From the IMG/VR virus record IMGVR_UViG_3300042934_001067, positions 92,277-156,276 of that record: a stretch of DNA of 64,000 bases; one strand, 5' to 3'. This DNA is from a virus. Under the pieces are notes generated by a model. That model did no database searches and was not told where the DNA came from. It saw only the letters and a program-made list of their open reading frames with translations. Both the position numbers and the translations under genes were made by a program. Below, one piece after another: positions 39,167 through 48,018 of the stretch; position 1 is the first letter of the stretch, and every line of letters starts with the position of its first letter.

Positions 39167-40455
39167 AGGGTCACCTCGCTGAGGACCTGCTGGGTGCCGT
39201 ACCAGGGCTCCCAGGCCGCGCGCCAGTTCTTGAGGTCCATGCGGCGGCTGGCGAGCATCTGGAGGGTGGCCATTCCGGCGGCGATCTCGGTCTCGGAGCG
39301 GATCAGGCCGAAGACCCAGCTCGACCAGCGTTCGATCGCCGAGGAGTCGGCGAGGTGCTGGAGTTCGAGCTTCCCGGCCTTCTGCGCGGCCGCCACGCCC
39401 TCGCGGTTGATCTGAACGTTCAGGAAGAGCGGCGGGTTGCGGCGGCCGGTGGTGATCAGTTCGGACAGTTCGGTCATGATCTCGGCGATCGTCTCGTGCT
39501 TGGGCCTGCGGCCGTTGGGGGCCGGGTGGTGGATGTGGGAGAGCTGGTCGATGATCACGCTGTCGGCGCCGTAGGACTGGGCCTGGCGGATCAGGGCGGC
39601 CGGGGTGCGCACCTCCGGGGAGAGGATGTGCAGGCCGTCCTTCAGCTCGGTCTCGTTCTGGGCGAGCCAGGTGCGGACGCGCTCGATCTCCTCGGGGCTG
39701 CAGGTGCCCTTCTGGTACTCGCGGTAGTCGACGCAGCAGATCTGGCAGGCGAGCCGGTCGTAGGACATCTTCACGCTGTTCTCCAGCGTGTAGAGGACGG
39801 TGACCCGACCGCGCTTCCACTCGGTGTGGCCGACGTGGGTGGCCGACCAAGACTTGGCGCCCTTGGGCGGGGCGGCCCAGACGGCGATCTCGCCGTCGTG
39901 AATGCCTTGGGTGTGCTCGTCGACCTCCTTCATGCCCACCGACATGCCCCGGACGGTCTGCGGCGCGGCGGCGCGCTGCTCGTAGCGGGCCAGAGAGTCC
40001 TTGAGGCCCTGGATGCCCTCGACTTCCTGGGAGCGGTCGCGGACCGTCATGGACAGCTGGTGGAAGGCGGCGGCGGCCTCGTGGACGGCCTCGACGCGCT
40101 CGCCGGGCTCGGCCTGGGCCATGGCGACGGCGATCTCGCGCTGGAGGCGCTGGGACTCGGCGAGGACGTACTGGGAGCGGAGGTAGGCGATCGACGCCCA
40201 GACGTCGTCGATCTCCAGGTCCTCGTCGGGCAGCTCGATGTTGCACTGCTCCAGCCGGTGGCCCCACTGCTCCTGGAGCAGCTCGCGCGAGGGCGCCTTG
40301 GTCCGGCCGGAGCGGTAGAAGTAGTCGACGGCCCAGGTGACGACGTCGCGCATGCCGGTGGTGGGTATGCACGCCGGGTCGAGGCCGGTGTCGGCCAGCT
40401 CCTCCAGCGCATCGACCTCGGTGAGGGAGGCGTAGAGGACGGTCTCAGCGTGCAT
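39163..40455 (-). CDS. DnaB-type replicative helicase
   Basis: 430 residues. It unwinds DNA at the fork. The N-terminal helical domain (1-150) is followed by a RecA-like core: Walker A variant PPKGAKS at about 196-202, Walker B SVIIDQLSHI, and the arginine region near the C-terminus (ASRRMDLKN). It shares the operon with the primase, loader and other replication genes. The ATG at 40455 was preferred; a start at 40527 would lie in the upstream gene. Confidence 0.85.
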   Translation of the reverse strand: MHAETVLYASLTEVDALEELADTGLDPACIPTTGMRDVVTWAVDYFYRSGRTKAPSRELLQEQWGHRLEQCNIELPDEDLEIDDVWASIAYLRSQYVLAESQRLQREIAVAMAQAEPGERVEAVHEAAAAFHQLSMTVRDRSQEVEGIQGLKDSLARYEQRAAAPQTVRGMSVGMKEVDEHTQGIHDGEIAVWAAPPKGAKSWSATHVGHTEWKRGRVTVLYTLENSVKMSYDRLACQICCVDYREYQKGTCSPEEIERVRTWLAQNETELKDGLHILSPEVRTPAALIRQAQSYGADSVIIDQLSHIHHPAPNGRRPKHETIAEIMTELSELITTGRRNPPLFLNVQINREGVAAAQKAGKLELQHLADSSAIERWSSWVFGLIRSETEIAAGMATLQMLASRRMDLKNWRAAWEPWYGTQQVLSEVTL

Positions 40456-41077
40456 CGTCGCTCTGCGAGAGGCTGTCGACGTCGGCGGCGGCTGTGCGCA
40501 GGGCGGCGACGATTCCAACGAGGTCATGGTTGTCGCCTGCGTACTTCATGACCTCGCCCGCCAGGTGACGGATCGTGTCGCCGGGGGTGCCCTTGCGGGG
40601 GTAGAGAGGCACGTCGCGCATGGTGTCGGCCCGCAGGTCGTCCAGGGCCTGCTCGGCTTCCTTGGCACGGGCAGCCTGCCGTTGAGCTTCCTTGACGGTG
40701 GCCTCGTAGCGGGCGCGCTCCCTGGTCGTGGCGCGCTGAGCAACACCGAACTGGCGGCGGAGGGTCTTGTACTCGCTGGACTGCTTGATGGTGCGGTTGA
40801 TGTCGAGGGTGACCTGCATGACGTCGAGGCGAAGCTGGTTGAGGCTCTTGCGGGCAGCCGCCACGCTGGAAAATTCGCCTGCGTTGTTCTTCGAGGCCGT
40901 TTCGAGGTCACCAGCGACCTCATGAACCATTCTGACGAGGGACTTCCCGAGGGGGTAGTCGGTGTACACGGACGGGAGCCTGGCGGCGATGTAGCGCAAC
41001 TTGTTGGCGTTGCTGGCGTTGTCTCGCTTCGCGGGAGGCAGGTCGATGTCGAAGCCGTCCCAGTAGGTGTCGTTCAT
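40445..41077 (-). CDS. coiled-coil protein upstream of the helicase
   Basis: 210 residues. Long helices (RKSLNQLRLDVMQVTLDINRTI; ARYEATVKEAQRQAARAKEAEQALDDLRAD) give coiled-coil potential. The stop overlaps the helicase start by 11 bases, so they are co-translated. It could act as a helicase partner, but no family was recognised. Start ATG, one base after the loader gene. Confidence 0.55.
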   Translation of the reverse strand: MNDTYWDGFDIDLPPAKRDNASNANKLRYIAARLPSVYTDYPLGKSLVRMVHEVAGDLETASKNNAGEFSSVAAARKSLNQLRLDVMQVTLDINRTIKQSSEYKTLRRQFGVAQRATTRERARYEATVKEAQRQAARAKEAEQALDDLRADTMRDVPLYPRKGTPGDTIRHLAGEVMKYAGDNHDLVGIVAALRTAAADVDSLSQSDDAR

Positions 41078-41078
41078 G

Positions 41079-41942
41079 TCATACCGCCGTGATGGGTCGG
41101 GCCAGGCCGAGGTCGGCTTCCTGGCGTGAGAGTTCGCGTCGTGCGGGCCGGAAGTCGGCGCCGGTCACCTCGATGAAGTCGGCAGCCTCGGTGAGCAGGC
41201 TCATCGCGTAGACGCCGTACCCCTGCTGGATCTCGTCGGGGGTGAGGTTGGTGGTGAAGATGGTGGGGGCAGCGTCGGCAACGCGGGAGCGGACGATCTG
41301 GTCGACCATGGACTCGACCATCTCGATGCGGCCCTTGTTCTCCTTGCCCCAGTCGTCGATGGCGAGGACGTCCACGTTGCGCACCCGGCGGGTCCACTGC
41401 TCGCGCTCGTCCTTGTCGCGCCAGCTGGAGGTGAAGAGGTCGATCACCTCGTTGAACTGGGAGAAGTGGACCTGGAAGCCGTTGAGCATGAGGAACTTCG
41501 ACAGCAGGGCGAGCAGCAGCGTCTTGCCAGTGCCGGGACTCCTGGACCACAGGACGAGGTTGCGTCCGGCCGCGATGTTGCGGGCGGCCTGGAGGGCGTA
41601 GCCCATGACCTGGTCTGCGACTGCCTTCGGGACGGTGTGGACGTCGTCCCAGCCGAGGCGCTGGTAGTTCAGCGGGATGCCCGCGTTGAGGAACCAGAGG
41701 TGCATGAGCCACTGGTCCCGGCAGTTGCACTCGTAGGTGACGATCTCGTCGGTACGGCGTCCGGTGTCGGGGTGGTCGGCGTACCAGCGGTAGGTCTGGG
41801 AGTCCTGCAGCCCTTCTCGCTTCAGGCAGGTGAGGCAGGACGTCTTGGGGTCGGTCCACAGGCGCGGCCGGGCGGCCTTGAGCCGTCGGAAGTCGGCGTC
41901 GGCCAGCGGCGCGCAGGAGGGGGGCGGGGGTGGTCGCTTCAA
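41079..41942 (-). CDS. DnaC/IstB-type helicase loader
   Basis: 287 residues. AAA+ ATPase that loads DnaB. Walker A SPGTGKT at about 140, Walker B VDVLAIDDWG, sensor-like IFTTNLTPDE. The N-terminal region has Cys pairs (SCLTCLKRE, YECNCRD) like the zinc-containing loaders of phages. TTG start with AAGGA 8 bases upstream and the ACCGCCACC motif just before. Confidence 0.8.
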   Translation of the reverse strand: MKRPPPPPSCAPLADADFRRLKAARPRLWTDPKTSCLTCLKREGLQDSQTYRWYADHPDTGRRTDEIVTYECNCRDQWLMHLWFLNAGIPLNYQRLGWDDVHTVPKAVADQVMGYALQAARNIAAGRNLVLWSRSPGTGKTLLLALLSKFLMLNGFQVHFSQFNEVIDLFTSSWRDKDEREQWTRRVRNVDVLAIDDWGKENKGRIEMVESMVDQIVRSRVADAAPTIFTTNLTPDEIQQGYGVYAMSLLTEAADFIEVTGADFRPARRELSRQEADLGLARPITAV

Positions 41943-41986
41943 GGTGGCGGTCCTTGATGAGGGCCCGGTGGCGGCCGGGCGATGGA

Positions 41987-42241
41987 TCAGGTGGCGGCGA
42001 GGTGCTGACGGATGTGCTGGTCAAGCAGGCCTTGCTCCCAGCGGGCCATCTGCTGGTGCCAGGTGGGCCGTTTCTGGCCCACGTGTTCTCCGGGCCGGTC
42101 GCAGCAGACGGAGAAGCCGCCGTGGCGGGGACACTCCAGTTCCGGCCGGGGGCCGCTGAAGCAGAGGTAGACGTCGGGGCAGCAGGTCGGCTCGCTGCTG
42201 TGGAGCACGATCTGACCGTTCTCGATGGCCACGTCAGCCAT
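41987..42241 (-). CDS. small Cys-rich protein
   Basis: 84 residues; the ATG overlaps the end of the upstream gene. Cys groups EPTCCPDVYLCFSG, ELECPRHGG and SVCCDRPGEH suggest one or two zinc sites. Located in front of the loader gene. No family recognised. Confidence 0.5.
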   Translation of the reverse strand: MADVAIENGQIVLHSSEPTCCPDVYLCFSGPRPELECPRHGGFSVCCDRPGEHVGQKRPTWHQQMARWEQGLLDQHIRQHLAAT

Positions 42242-42632
42242 CGGTGAGCCGCTCCGCGATGGGGCGGGCGAAGTAGTCGTCGTTGCCCTTGGTGAAGCGG
42301 CGGATGTCGACCGGGGCGGAGCGCCAGAAGCCGTCCTGCTGCTCGAAGGCGAAGCGGGCGATGGGCCCGGCCTGGCTCCCCCAGCGGTTGGCGAAGCTCT
42401 TGAAGATCGAGTTGACCTTGGCACTCTCGTGGCGGGGCTGGGGGCCGTGGCGTTCGGCGACGGCGCGCATGACGTAGTCGCGGAGCTGCTCCCAGGACCA
42501 GTCGGCGGGGGCGTCGAGGAGGTCGGTGGCGGCCATGGACACGGGGCCGGGCGCGGCGGCCGGGCGGATGGTGGCCGGGGGCGCCGTGGGGGTGGCTGCC
42601 TTGCCGTAGGCGGCAGCGGAGAAGTCGAGCAC
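42234..42632 (-). CDS. phage hypothetical protein in the replication block
   Basis: 132 residues. The GTG at 42632 with GGAG 6 bases before is preferred over a TTG at 42644. N-terminal 30 residues are Ala/Pro-rich. Then a helical domain with aromatic/basic residues (WSWEQLRDYVMRAV, VNSIFKSFANRWGSQAGPIARFAFEQQDGFW) that may bind DNA or the helicase. Promoter 42717-42746 and leader motif lie upstream. No family recognised. Confidence 0.5.
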   Translation of the reverse strand: MLDFSAAAYGKAATPTAPPATIRPAAAPGPVSMAATDLLDAPADWSWEQLRDYVMRAVAERHGPQPRHESAKVNSIFKSFANRWGSQAGPIARFAFEQQDGFWRSAPVDIRRFTKGNDDYFARPIAERLTDG

Positions 42633-42716
42633 AGGGGTCTCCAACCTGGCGGTGGCTGGGTACGGCGAGATGGCGGTCTGCCGTGGTGAGGGGCCTCTTG
42701 GCGGTGAGGCGCTTTG

Positions 42717-42746
42717 AAGCTAACCGCCAGTGCCAGGTCAGAGCAA
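42717..42746 (-). promoter_or_regulatory. promoter upstream of 42234-42632
   Basis: Minus strand: -35 TTGCTC (42746-42741), 18-base spacer, -10 TAGCTT (42722-42717). The predicted start is near 42711, and the motif CACCGCCAAGAG (42695-42708) follows almost at once. Confidence 0.7.
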
Positions 42747-42755
42747 GGAATCGCT

Positions 42756-43640
42756 CTACCAGAGTTCTCCGGCCAGCAGCTGGCGCTGGAACTGGCGGAG
42801 CTGGAGGTCGTCGAGGAACGACCAGAAGGAGCGCCAGGCGTTGTCGGGGCCGGGCTGGGTGGGCATGAACAGGGGGATGCGCGGCAGGTCGGTGGTGCTG
42901 TTCTCCCACGGGTTCCGGAGGTTGACCAGCTGGTGGTAGAGGTGCGCCTGTTCGAGGTGGGCCTTGATGCCCGGGTGCTCGACCTCATTGACGTTCCACC
43001 CGGCTGCCGCCATGTGCTTGACGGCGAACTTCTTGCCGATCTTCGGGACGCCGGGGATGTTGTCGGCCTGGTCGCCTGCAAGCGCGAGGACCCAGGGGAG
43101 CTGTTCGGGGGTGCAGCCGAAACTGTCCTGTACCTGGGTGGTCGTCCAGACGTCGGTGGGGGTGTCGGCGCTGGAGACGCGGACCTGGCAGCAGGTTCCG
43201 CCGAGGGGGGTGTCTCCGACGAGCTGACTGAGGTCCTTGTCGTTGGAGAGGATGACGACCTCGCCAGGCTCGCGACGCCAGTAGGCGCCGATCAGGTCGT
43301 CGGCTTCCATGCCGGGTATCGCGTGCCCGTGGATCCCGGCTCGGTCCAGGAACTCCCGGACGAGGAGGCGGGAGCCCCGGCGGTAGGCGTCCGGCGCTGT
43401 GGGCCGGTTGGCCTTGTACGCGGGGTACAGCGTCTTGCGCCAGTCGTCCTTGCCCGTGGCGTCCCACAGGACCGTCACGCGGTAGGGCTGGTACTGGCGT
43501 ATGTAGCGGGAGAGCGTCTTGACGAAGACAACGAGGGCGCTGGTGTCGGTGCCGTCGTCGCTGTGCATGGCGGCGCGGCGGGTGGCCTCGACGGCGCGGA
43601 TCAGGATGTTGTTGCCGTCGATGAGCAGCGTGGGTCGCAT
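42756..43640 (-). CDS. 5'-3' exonuclease (FEN/polymerase-I-type)
   Basis: 294 residues. Flap-type nuclease for primer removal. Acidic motifs: LIDGNNILIRA, DATGKDDWRK, GMEADDLIG, SNDKDLSQL and LAGDQADNIPGVPKIGKK (helix-2-turn-helix). The ATG overlaps the stop of the upstream gene (ATGA). No polymerase domain is attached. With the polymerase III alpha subunit, the phage would replace Pol I's nuclease function. Confidence 0.85.
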   Translation of the reverse strand: MRPTLLIDGNNILIRAVEATRRAAMHSDDGTDTSALVVFVKTLSRYIRQYQPYRVTVLWDATGKDDWRKTLYPAYKANRPTAPDAYRRGSRLLVREFLDRAGIHGHAIPGMEADDLIGAYWRREPGEVVILSNDKDLSQLVGDTPLGGTCCQVRVSSADTPTDVWTTTQVQDSFGCTPEQLPWVLALAGDQADNIPGVPKIGKKFAVKHMAAAGWNVNEVEHPGIKAHLEQAHLYHQLVNLRNPWENSTTDLPRIPLFMPTQPGPDNAWRSFWSFLDDLQLRQFQRQLLAGELW

Positions 43641-44134
43641 CACTGGCCTGCCTTGCGGTGGGCCTTGTACTGGTCGGCGACGGCGATGAGGATGCGGCAG
43701 ATCCGCTGGAGGTCGTAGCCGTCGATGTCGTCGCGTTCGTACAGGGCCCAGGCGAGGCGTTCGATGTCCGGCAGGGTGAAGCGGCGCTCGCCACCGCGCC
43801 CCCCGATGATCTGCCGGAACTCCAGAGGCTTCCCCTTCAGCAACAGGGGTGTGGAGCGCGTGACACCCTTGACGGTCTTCCACGGCTTCCCTTTGAGCTG
43901 GTGTCGGAGCCAGGACACTCTTCCTGCGAAGACCCAGCAGGCCACGTCCTGTACGGAGAAGTGGGGGATTCGCAAGGGGTTGGTCGAGTCGGCTACGGCG
44001 TACTTGCGTGACCCCTCAACAGGAAACTGGTCATCGTAGAGCTGATAGTCGGACCGAGTGGGTGGTCGCTCAGATCCTTGCGCATCCATGATGATCGGCT
44101 CCACGGCATGAGGGGACACAGGACGTCCTTCCAT
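43640..44134 (-). CDS. putative helix-turn-helix DNA-binding protein
   Basis: 164 residues. Centre resembles phage MerR-like HTH proteins: IPHFSVQDVACWVFAGRVSWLRHQLKGKPW, then ERRFTLPDIERLAWALYERDDI. The C-terminal part is a helix pair. A 24-bp palindrome lies 11 bases before the start, so it may regulate itself. A GTG 15 bases inside (VSPHAVEP) is an alternative start. Confidence 0.6.
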   Translation of the reverse strand: MEGRPVSPHAVEPIIMDAQGSERPPTRSDYQLYDDQFPVEGSRKYAVADSTNPLRIPHFSVQDVACWVFAGRVSWLRHQLKGKPWKTVKGVTRSTPLLLKGKPLEFRQIIGGRGGERRFTLPDIERLAWALYERDDIDGYDLQRICRILIAVADQYKAHRKAGQ

Positions 44135-44144
44135 ATGCCACTAG

Positions 44145-44168
44145 CTCCGCCCGGTATACCGGGCGGAG
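44145..44168. repeat. perfect 24-bp palindrome
   Basis: Twelve-base half-site CTCCGCCCGGTA with its exact inverse. It lies between genes 44211-44948 and 43640-44134 on the minus strand. It may be an operator or a terminator stem. Confidence 0.7.
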
Positions 44169-44210
44169 GCTGTGACGTTCGTATTGTCGGTGATGTTCTG
44201 GCCGTCTGGC

Positions 44211-44948
44211 CTAGCGGATGTGGATGCTGAGAACGCCCGGCTTGACGACGGTGATCATCTTGATGATCTCCTGCGCCCGCTCACGCTTGGTCGGCGAAAT
44301 CATCGCGCTGCGGATCTTCTTCTCGTCGAGGTCGCGGACCTGCGTCGTGAAGGCGAGGTACTCGGCCCGGCTGATCTTCCCTTCCTCGTAGACCGCGAGG
44401 AGCAGTTCGTGGCTCATGTCGGCCTTGTCGTTGGCCTTCTCGCGGGTGAGGATCTTGTCGGACCCCTCGATGGCCTGCTCCAGCCGGTTTCCGGACGCGC
44501 CGATCAGGTAGTGGCCGTTGCCGTCCTTGGGCGTCTTCTCCGGGTCGACCAGGTTCAGGTCCTCGGCGTAGACGTCGAAGTGGGTGGAGAGCCACTCGTT
44601 CACCGCCTTCTCCCGCTTGGCGATGGCCGTCTTCGCGGCGGCGAGGCTCTCCTTCTCGTTCAGAACCTGCGTCAGCTCCGTCTTGTTGAGCAGGCGGCGG
44701 CTGGCGGGCTCCTTGACGGTACCGAAGGAGTTGGGCAGGACCTCGACGGCTGCCTTGGCCTCCTCGGCCGCGCGCGCGGCGGCCTCCTTGCTGACCTTCT
44801 TCCGGGAGGCGGGCGGCGCGGTGACCGGAATCGTGGCCAGCTGGGCCAGCACGTCGGCGAGGTTGAGGTCCTCGTTCTTCTGGAGCTGGACGACGGCCTT
44901 GTCGAAGTCGAAGGTCGGAACGATCTCGGTGGTCTTGGCGGTAGACAC
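44211..44948 (-). CDS. phage hypothetical protein, helical
   Basis: 245 residues; GTG start. An Ala/Lys-rich helix (KKVSKEAAARAAEEAKAAVEV) and a second helical block follow a short N-terminus. The C-terminus is alpha/beta with a Lys-rich patch (SPTKRERAQEIIKMI). The first gene behind the palindrome-containing promoter 45001-45030. It could be a recombination mediator or nucleoid-type protein, but there is no family match. Confidence 0.55.
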   Translation of the reverse strand: MSTAKTTEIVPTFDFDKAVVQLQKNEDLNLADVLAQLATIPVTAPPASRKKVSKEAAARAAEEAKAAVEVLPNSFGTVKEPASRRLLNKTELTQVLNEKESLAAAKTAIAKREKAVNEWLSTHFDVYAEDLNLVDPEKTPKDGNGHYLIGASGNRLEQAIEGSDKILTREKANDKADMSHELLLAVYEEGKISRAEYLAFTTQVRDLDEKKIRSAMISPTKRERAQEIIKMITVVKPGVLSIHIR

Positions 44949-44977
44949 GATGGTGCTCCTGTGTTCTGAGGTTGTCG

Positions 44978-44992
44978 TTCTTGGCGGTGAAC
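44978..44992 (-). promoter_or_regulatory. leader motif GTTCACCGCCAAGAA
   Basis: The clearest copy of a recurrent motif in 5' leaders of this element. It starts about two bases after the predicted transcription start and lies 30 bases before the GTG at 44948. Confidence 0.55.
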
Positions 44993-45000
44993 GTGGTTAC

Positions 45001-45030
45001 AACCTACCCCAACTTTGGGGTAGGTGACAA
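45001..45030 (-). promoter_or_regulatory. promoter whose spacer is a 22-bp palindrome
   Basis: Minus strand: -35 TTGTCA (45030-45025), 18-base spacer, -10 TAGGTT (45006-45001). A near-perfect palindrome CCTACCCCAA-n2-TTGGGGTAGG (45003-45024) covers the spacer and part of the -10 box. It can also serve as terminator for the helicase gene ending at 45039. Confidence 0.75.
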
Positions 45031-45038
45031 CAGGGTCG

Positions 45039-47144
45039 TCACGCTGCCGGGAGCAGCCCTCGTCCGTCGGGCTGCCAGAAGAAGTCGCGGACGTCGGCGA
45101 TCGACGTGGTGACGCGCGCGGGCGGCAGGGCCTTGACGATGCCCCGGCCGTAGCCCTTGCTGGCGAGGCGGGAGTCCATGATGGCGACGGCGCCCCAGTC
45201 GTCCGTGCTGCGGATGAGGCGCCCGAAGGCCTGCTGGAGCGTCAGGGTCATGGAGGGGACGACGAGGTCGCTGAAGGCGCTGCCGCCCTGGCGCTCGATG
45301 GCCTCGGAGCGGGCCTTGTGGATCGGGTCGGTGGGGACGGCGAAGGGCAGCTTGTCGACGACGACGAGCCGGTTCGTGTTCCCCGGGAAGTCCATGCCGG
45401 TCATGAAGCTCCGCAGGCCGAACAGGACGCTGTTCTCGTCCTCGCGGAAGCGGTCGGAGATCTCCTTGACGCTCATCTGGCCGCCCTGGACGAACGAGTT
45501 GATGCCGTCGGCCCGGAGCTGGCTGGCGAGGGTGTCGTGGGCGGCGTTCATGGCCTTGCGGGAGGTGTAGAGGAGCATGGCCCCTCCCCCGGCGGCCCGG
45601 ACGAGTTCGAGGGTGGCGGAGTGGAGCCAGGTCTCCCACTCGCTGCGGGTCTTCCCGGCCGGGGCGGGCACCGAGGAGTCGGGGTGGAAGAACAGGGCCT
45701 GCTTCGGGTAGTCGAAGGGGCTGCCGACGTCGAGGGTGGCGGCGGTGTCCTTCAGGCCGAGGCGGCGCGAGAGGTAGTCGAAGCGGCCCGGGCCGGTGCC
45801 CGCGCTGAGGGTGGCGGACATCAGCACGGCCGGGTAGCGACTCCACAGCTCCTCGCGGAGGTAGGGGCCGACGTCGATGGGCGCGGCCCTGATCAGCCAG
45901 CGCTTGCCGATGCGCATGCGCTCGTGGCCGTACATCTCGGCCCAGCGGACCATCTCGTTCGGGTCGGCGAGGAGGACGGCCTTGACGCCCTTGAGGAAGT
46001 TCGTCCCCACGGTGAGGACGCGGTCCTTGATCGCCTGCTCCTTCTCCACGTGGGAGCCGTCGGCGATCTTCCTCTTGCTCACGCGGGTGCGGAGGGTCTC
46101 CAGCGTGTCGTAGAGGGTGATGAACAGGTCGGCGTAGCGGGTGACGAAGTCGGCGTCGATGGCGCCGGTGTCGTCGTGCTCCAGGTGGTCGGCGATCGGC
46201 CGGGAGAGGGCCTCGACGGCGGCGGTGACGCGCTCGTGCAGGGCAAAGGACTCGCCCGCCCGCTGCTCGTCGACATCCTCGTGGACGGCGAGGAAGGAGG
46301 CGGCCTGGTCGGCCCACTTGAGCAGGCCGCCCTGCTTGATGTCGAAGCCGAGGTGGCTGGTGGCCTGCTCCTCCAGCTCGTGGGCCTCGTCCACGATCAG
46401 TCCGTCGTACGGGCCGAGGAAGGGGTGGCGGCGCTCGGCCTCGGAGTTTCCCCCGGCGGTCTCGCGGGCGATCTTCGTGTCGGTCAGGAGGATGGCCATG
46501 TTGGTCGCGACGATGTCGGCCTCCATGGCGGCGTCCTTGTGCTTCATCGCGAAGCACTGCTCGCCGAAGGAGCACTTCGAGCGGCCCGGGCACTCGTCGC
46601 TGGTCGAGGAGACCAGGTGCCACTCGGTGCGCTGCTCGACAGGCGTCTGGATGTCGTCGCGGTCACCGGTGTGGCGGTAGGTGCCGTCCTGGTCGGGGGC
46701 CAGCTCGTCCAGGAGCTGCTGCACGTTGGCGACGGCCGGGCGCTCGGCCAGCTTGGCCAGGCAGGCGAAGTTCGAGACGCCCTTGAGTGGGGCCCAGGTG
46801 AAGTCGATGCCCGCCTGCCCCAGGACGCCCTCCAGCCATGGGAGATCCTTTTTTGTGTACTGGGCCAGGAGGGCGTTCGTCGCCGTGGCGACCACGTAGC
46901 GCTTCGGCTCCTCGCCCGCCCGGGCCGCGAGGATCGCGGCGATCAGGGCGGCGTAGGACTTGCCGGTGCCGGTGCCCGCCTCGGCGAGCAGGTGCAGGGG
47001 CTCGTTCTCGTCGAGGTCCTGGCTGAACGTCAGCTCGATCGCCTGGGCCAGCTGTTCCTGTTGCGGGCGGCGGCGGTAACCCGGGAGGTTCTGCGCGAAC
47101 AACTCCTGGAGGGACAGAAAGGTCGCAGGCGGCGCGGACGTCAT
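45039..47144 (-). CDS. DinG/XPD-type helicase
   Basis: 701 residues. The superfamily 2 helicase acts on R-loops, D-loops or other branched DNA. Walker A AEAGTGTGKS at 54-63; four Cys for the iron-sulphur cluster within FACLAKL and DECPGRSKCSFGEQCF; DEAH box LIVDEAHELE; then MSATLSAGTGPG and the C-terminal FGRLIRSTDDWG motif VI. The ATG at 47144 follows CAAGGGGCCC; a longer frame to 47438 runs in the regulatory region. Two leader motifs precede it. Confidence 0.9.
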   Translation of the reverse strand: MTSAPPATFLSLQELFAQNLPGYRRRPQQEQLAQAIELTFSQDLDENEPLHLLAEAGTGTGKSYAALIAAILAARAGEEPKRYVVATATNALLAQYTKKDLPWLEGVLGQAGIDFTWAPLKGVSNFACLAKLAERPAVANVQQLLDELAPDQDGTYRHTGDRDDIQTPVEQRTEWHLVSSTSDECPGRSKCSFGEQCFAMKHKDAAMEADIVATNMAILLTDTKIARETAGGNSEAERRHPFLGPYDGLIVDEAHELEEQATSHLGFDIKQGGLLKWADQAASFLAVHEDVDEQRAGESFALHERVTAAVEALSRPIADHLEHDDTGAIDADFVTRYADLFITLYDTLETLRTRVSKRKIADGSHVEKEQAIKDRVLTVGTNFLKGVKAVLLADPNEMVRWAEMYGHERMRIGKRWLIRAAPIDVGPYLREELWSRYPAVLMSATLSAGTGPGRFDYLSRRLGLKDTAATLDVGSPFDYPKQALFFHPDSSVPAPAGKTRSEWETWLHSATLELVRAAGGGAMLLYTSRKAMNAAHDTLASQLRADGINSFVQGGQMSVKEISDRFREDENSVLFGLRSFMTGMDFPGNTNRLVVVDKLPFAVPTDPIHKARSEAIERQGGSAFSDLVVPSMTLTLQQAFGRLIRSTDDWGAVAIMDSRLASKGYGRGIVKALPPARVTTSIADVRDFFWQPDGRGLLPAA

Positions 47145-47172
47145 GAAGGGCCCCTTGAGGGTGGTGATGCTG

Positions 47173-47207
47173 CTCTTGGCGGTGAGCAGTGAAGTTCTTG
47201 GCGGTGG
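47173..47207 (-). promoter_or_regulatory. two leader motifs before the DinG-type gene
   Basis: CTCACCGCCAAGAG and CCACCGCCAAGAA in tandem, 9 bases apart, within the 5' leader of 45039-47144. The upstream copy starts at the transcription start predicted from the TAGCGT box. Confidence 0.55.
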
Positions 47208-47981
47208 TCGCGACGCTACACAGGGCCAGGAGCGGTGTCGCGTTTTTGCTCCGGCGGATTTCCGGCCGGGGTGGGCTGGGCAGGAGAAAGGCCCGGGATC
47301 CGGTCTTCGAGAGGCACCACCCCCTCCCGGACCCCGGGCGACCCACATTCCGGCACTGCCAATCGTCGTAGCAGAAGGTGCCTTGCAGAGCAGTCTGTCC
47401 CACCGAGGACAGGACGAACAAGGGCAATCCCCATCCATAGGGATTTCACACCTGCCGGGGCGTCAGGTGCTCCCGTGCGCGTGTCTCCTGCGCCGGTTCC
47501 GTGCGTTTGGTCCACCAGACGTACTAGGGTGGCCTACGCGACCTTCGTAGGACTCCCGCCCCCGGGTCGCGTCTGCTTCATCTGGCTCCAGAAACACCAA
47601 CGGCCGCCTGGTCGGACTGGGATCCCCATCCCGGTCCTTGGCGGCCGTCCGACAGGAAACTTTGGCCGGTCTCTGTCGGTGGGGCCAACAACCTCATATC
47701 CAAGTCCGAAGTTCAGCTCCTCCGGAGGTCGCTGGCATGACCCAGCCTACCCAAAAACTGCTCCCGGTGTACACGACCCGGTCGAGCGACACGCCGCTGC
47801 AGGCCAGCGCCCACAGGCCGTTCGGGTGCCGACTCCCCGTTCCGGCCTCTCATGATGTTGAATGTCCTTCGGACCGAGACCGCCACTCCTGGTCCACCAC
47901 CACGATCTCCCCTCGGGCCCACGTGCGCCCGAACCCGCCGAAGGGGGCAGTCTGCTGTGAAGAACACCCTGGAAACGCCGG

Positions 47982-48018
47982 AGGGGCGCCTGGAGTCCTT
48001 CAACTCCGTGGCGCCCCT
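47982..48018. terminator. hairpin terminator in the 1-kb gap
   Basis: Perfect 9-bp stem AGGGGCGCC/GGCGCCCCT with a further TGGAGT...ACTCCG pairing inside. Confidence 0.65.
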
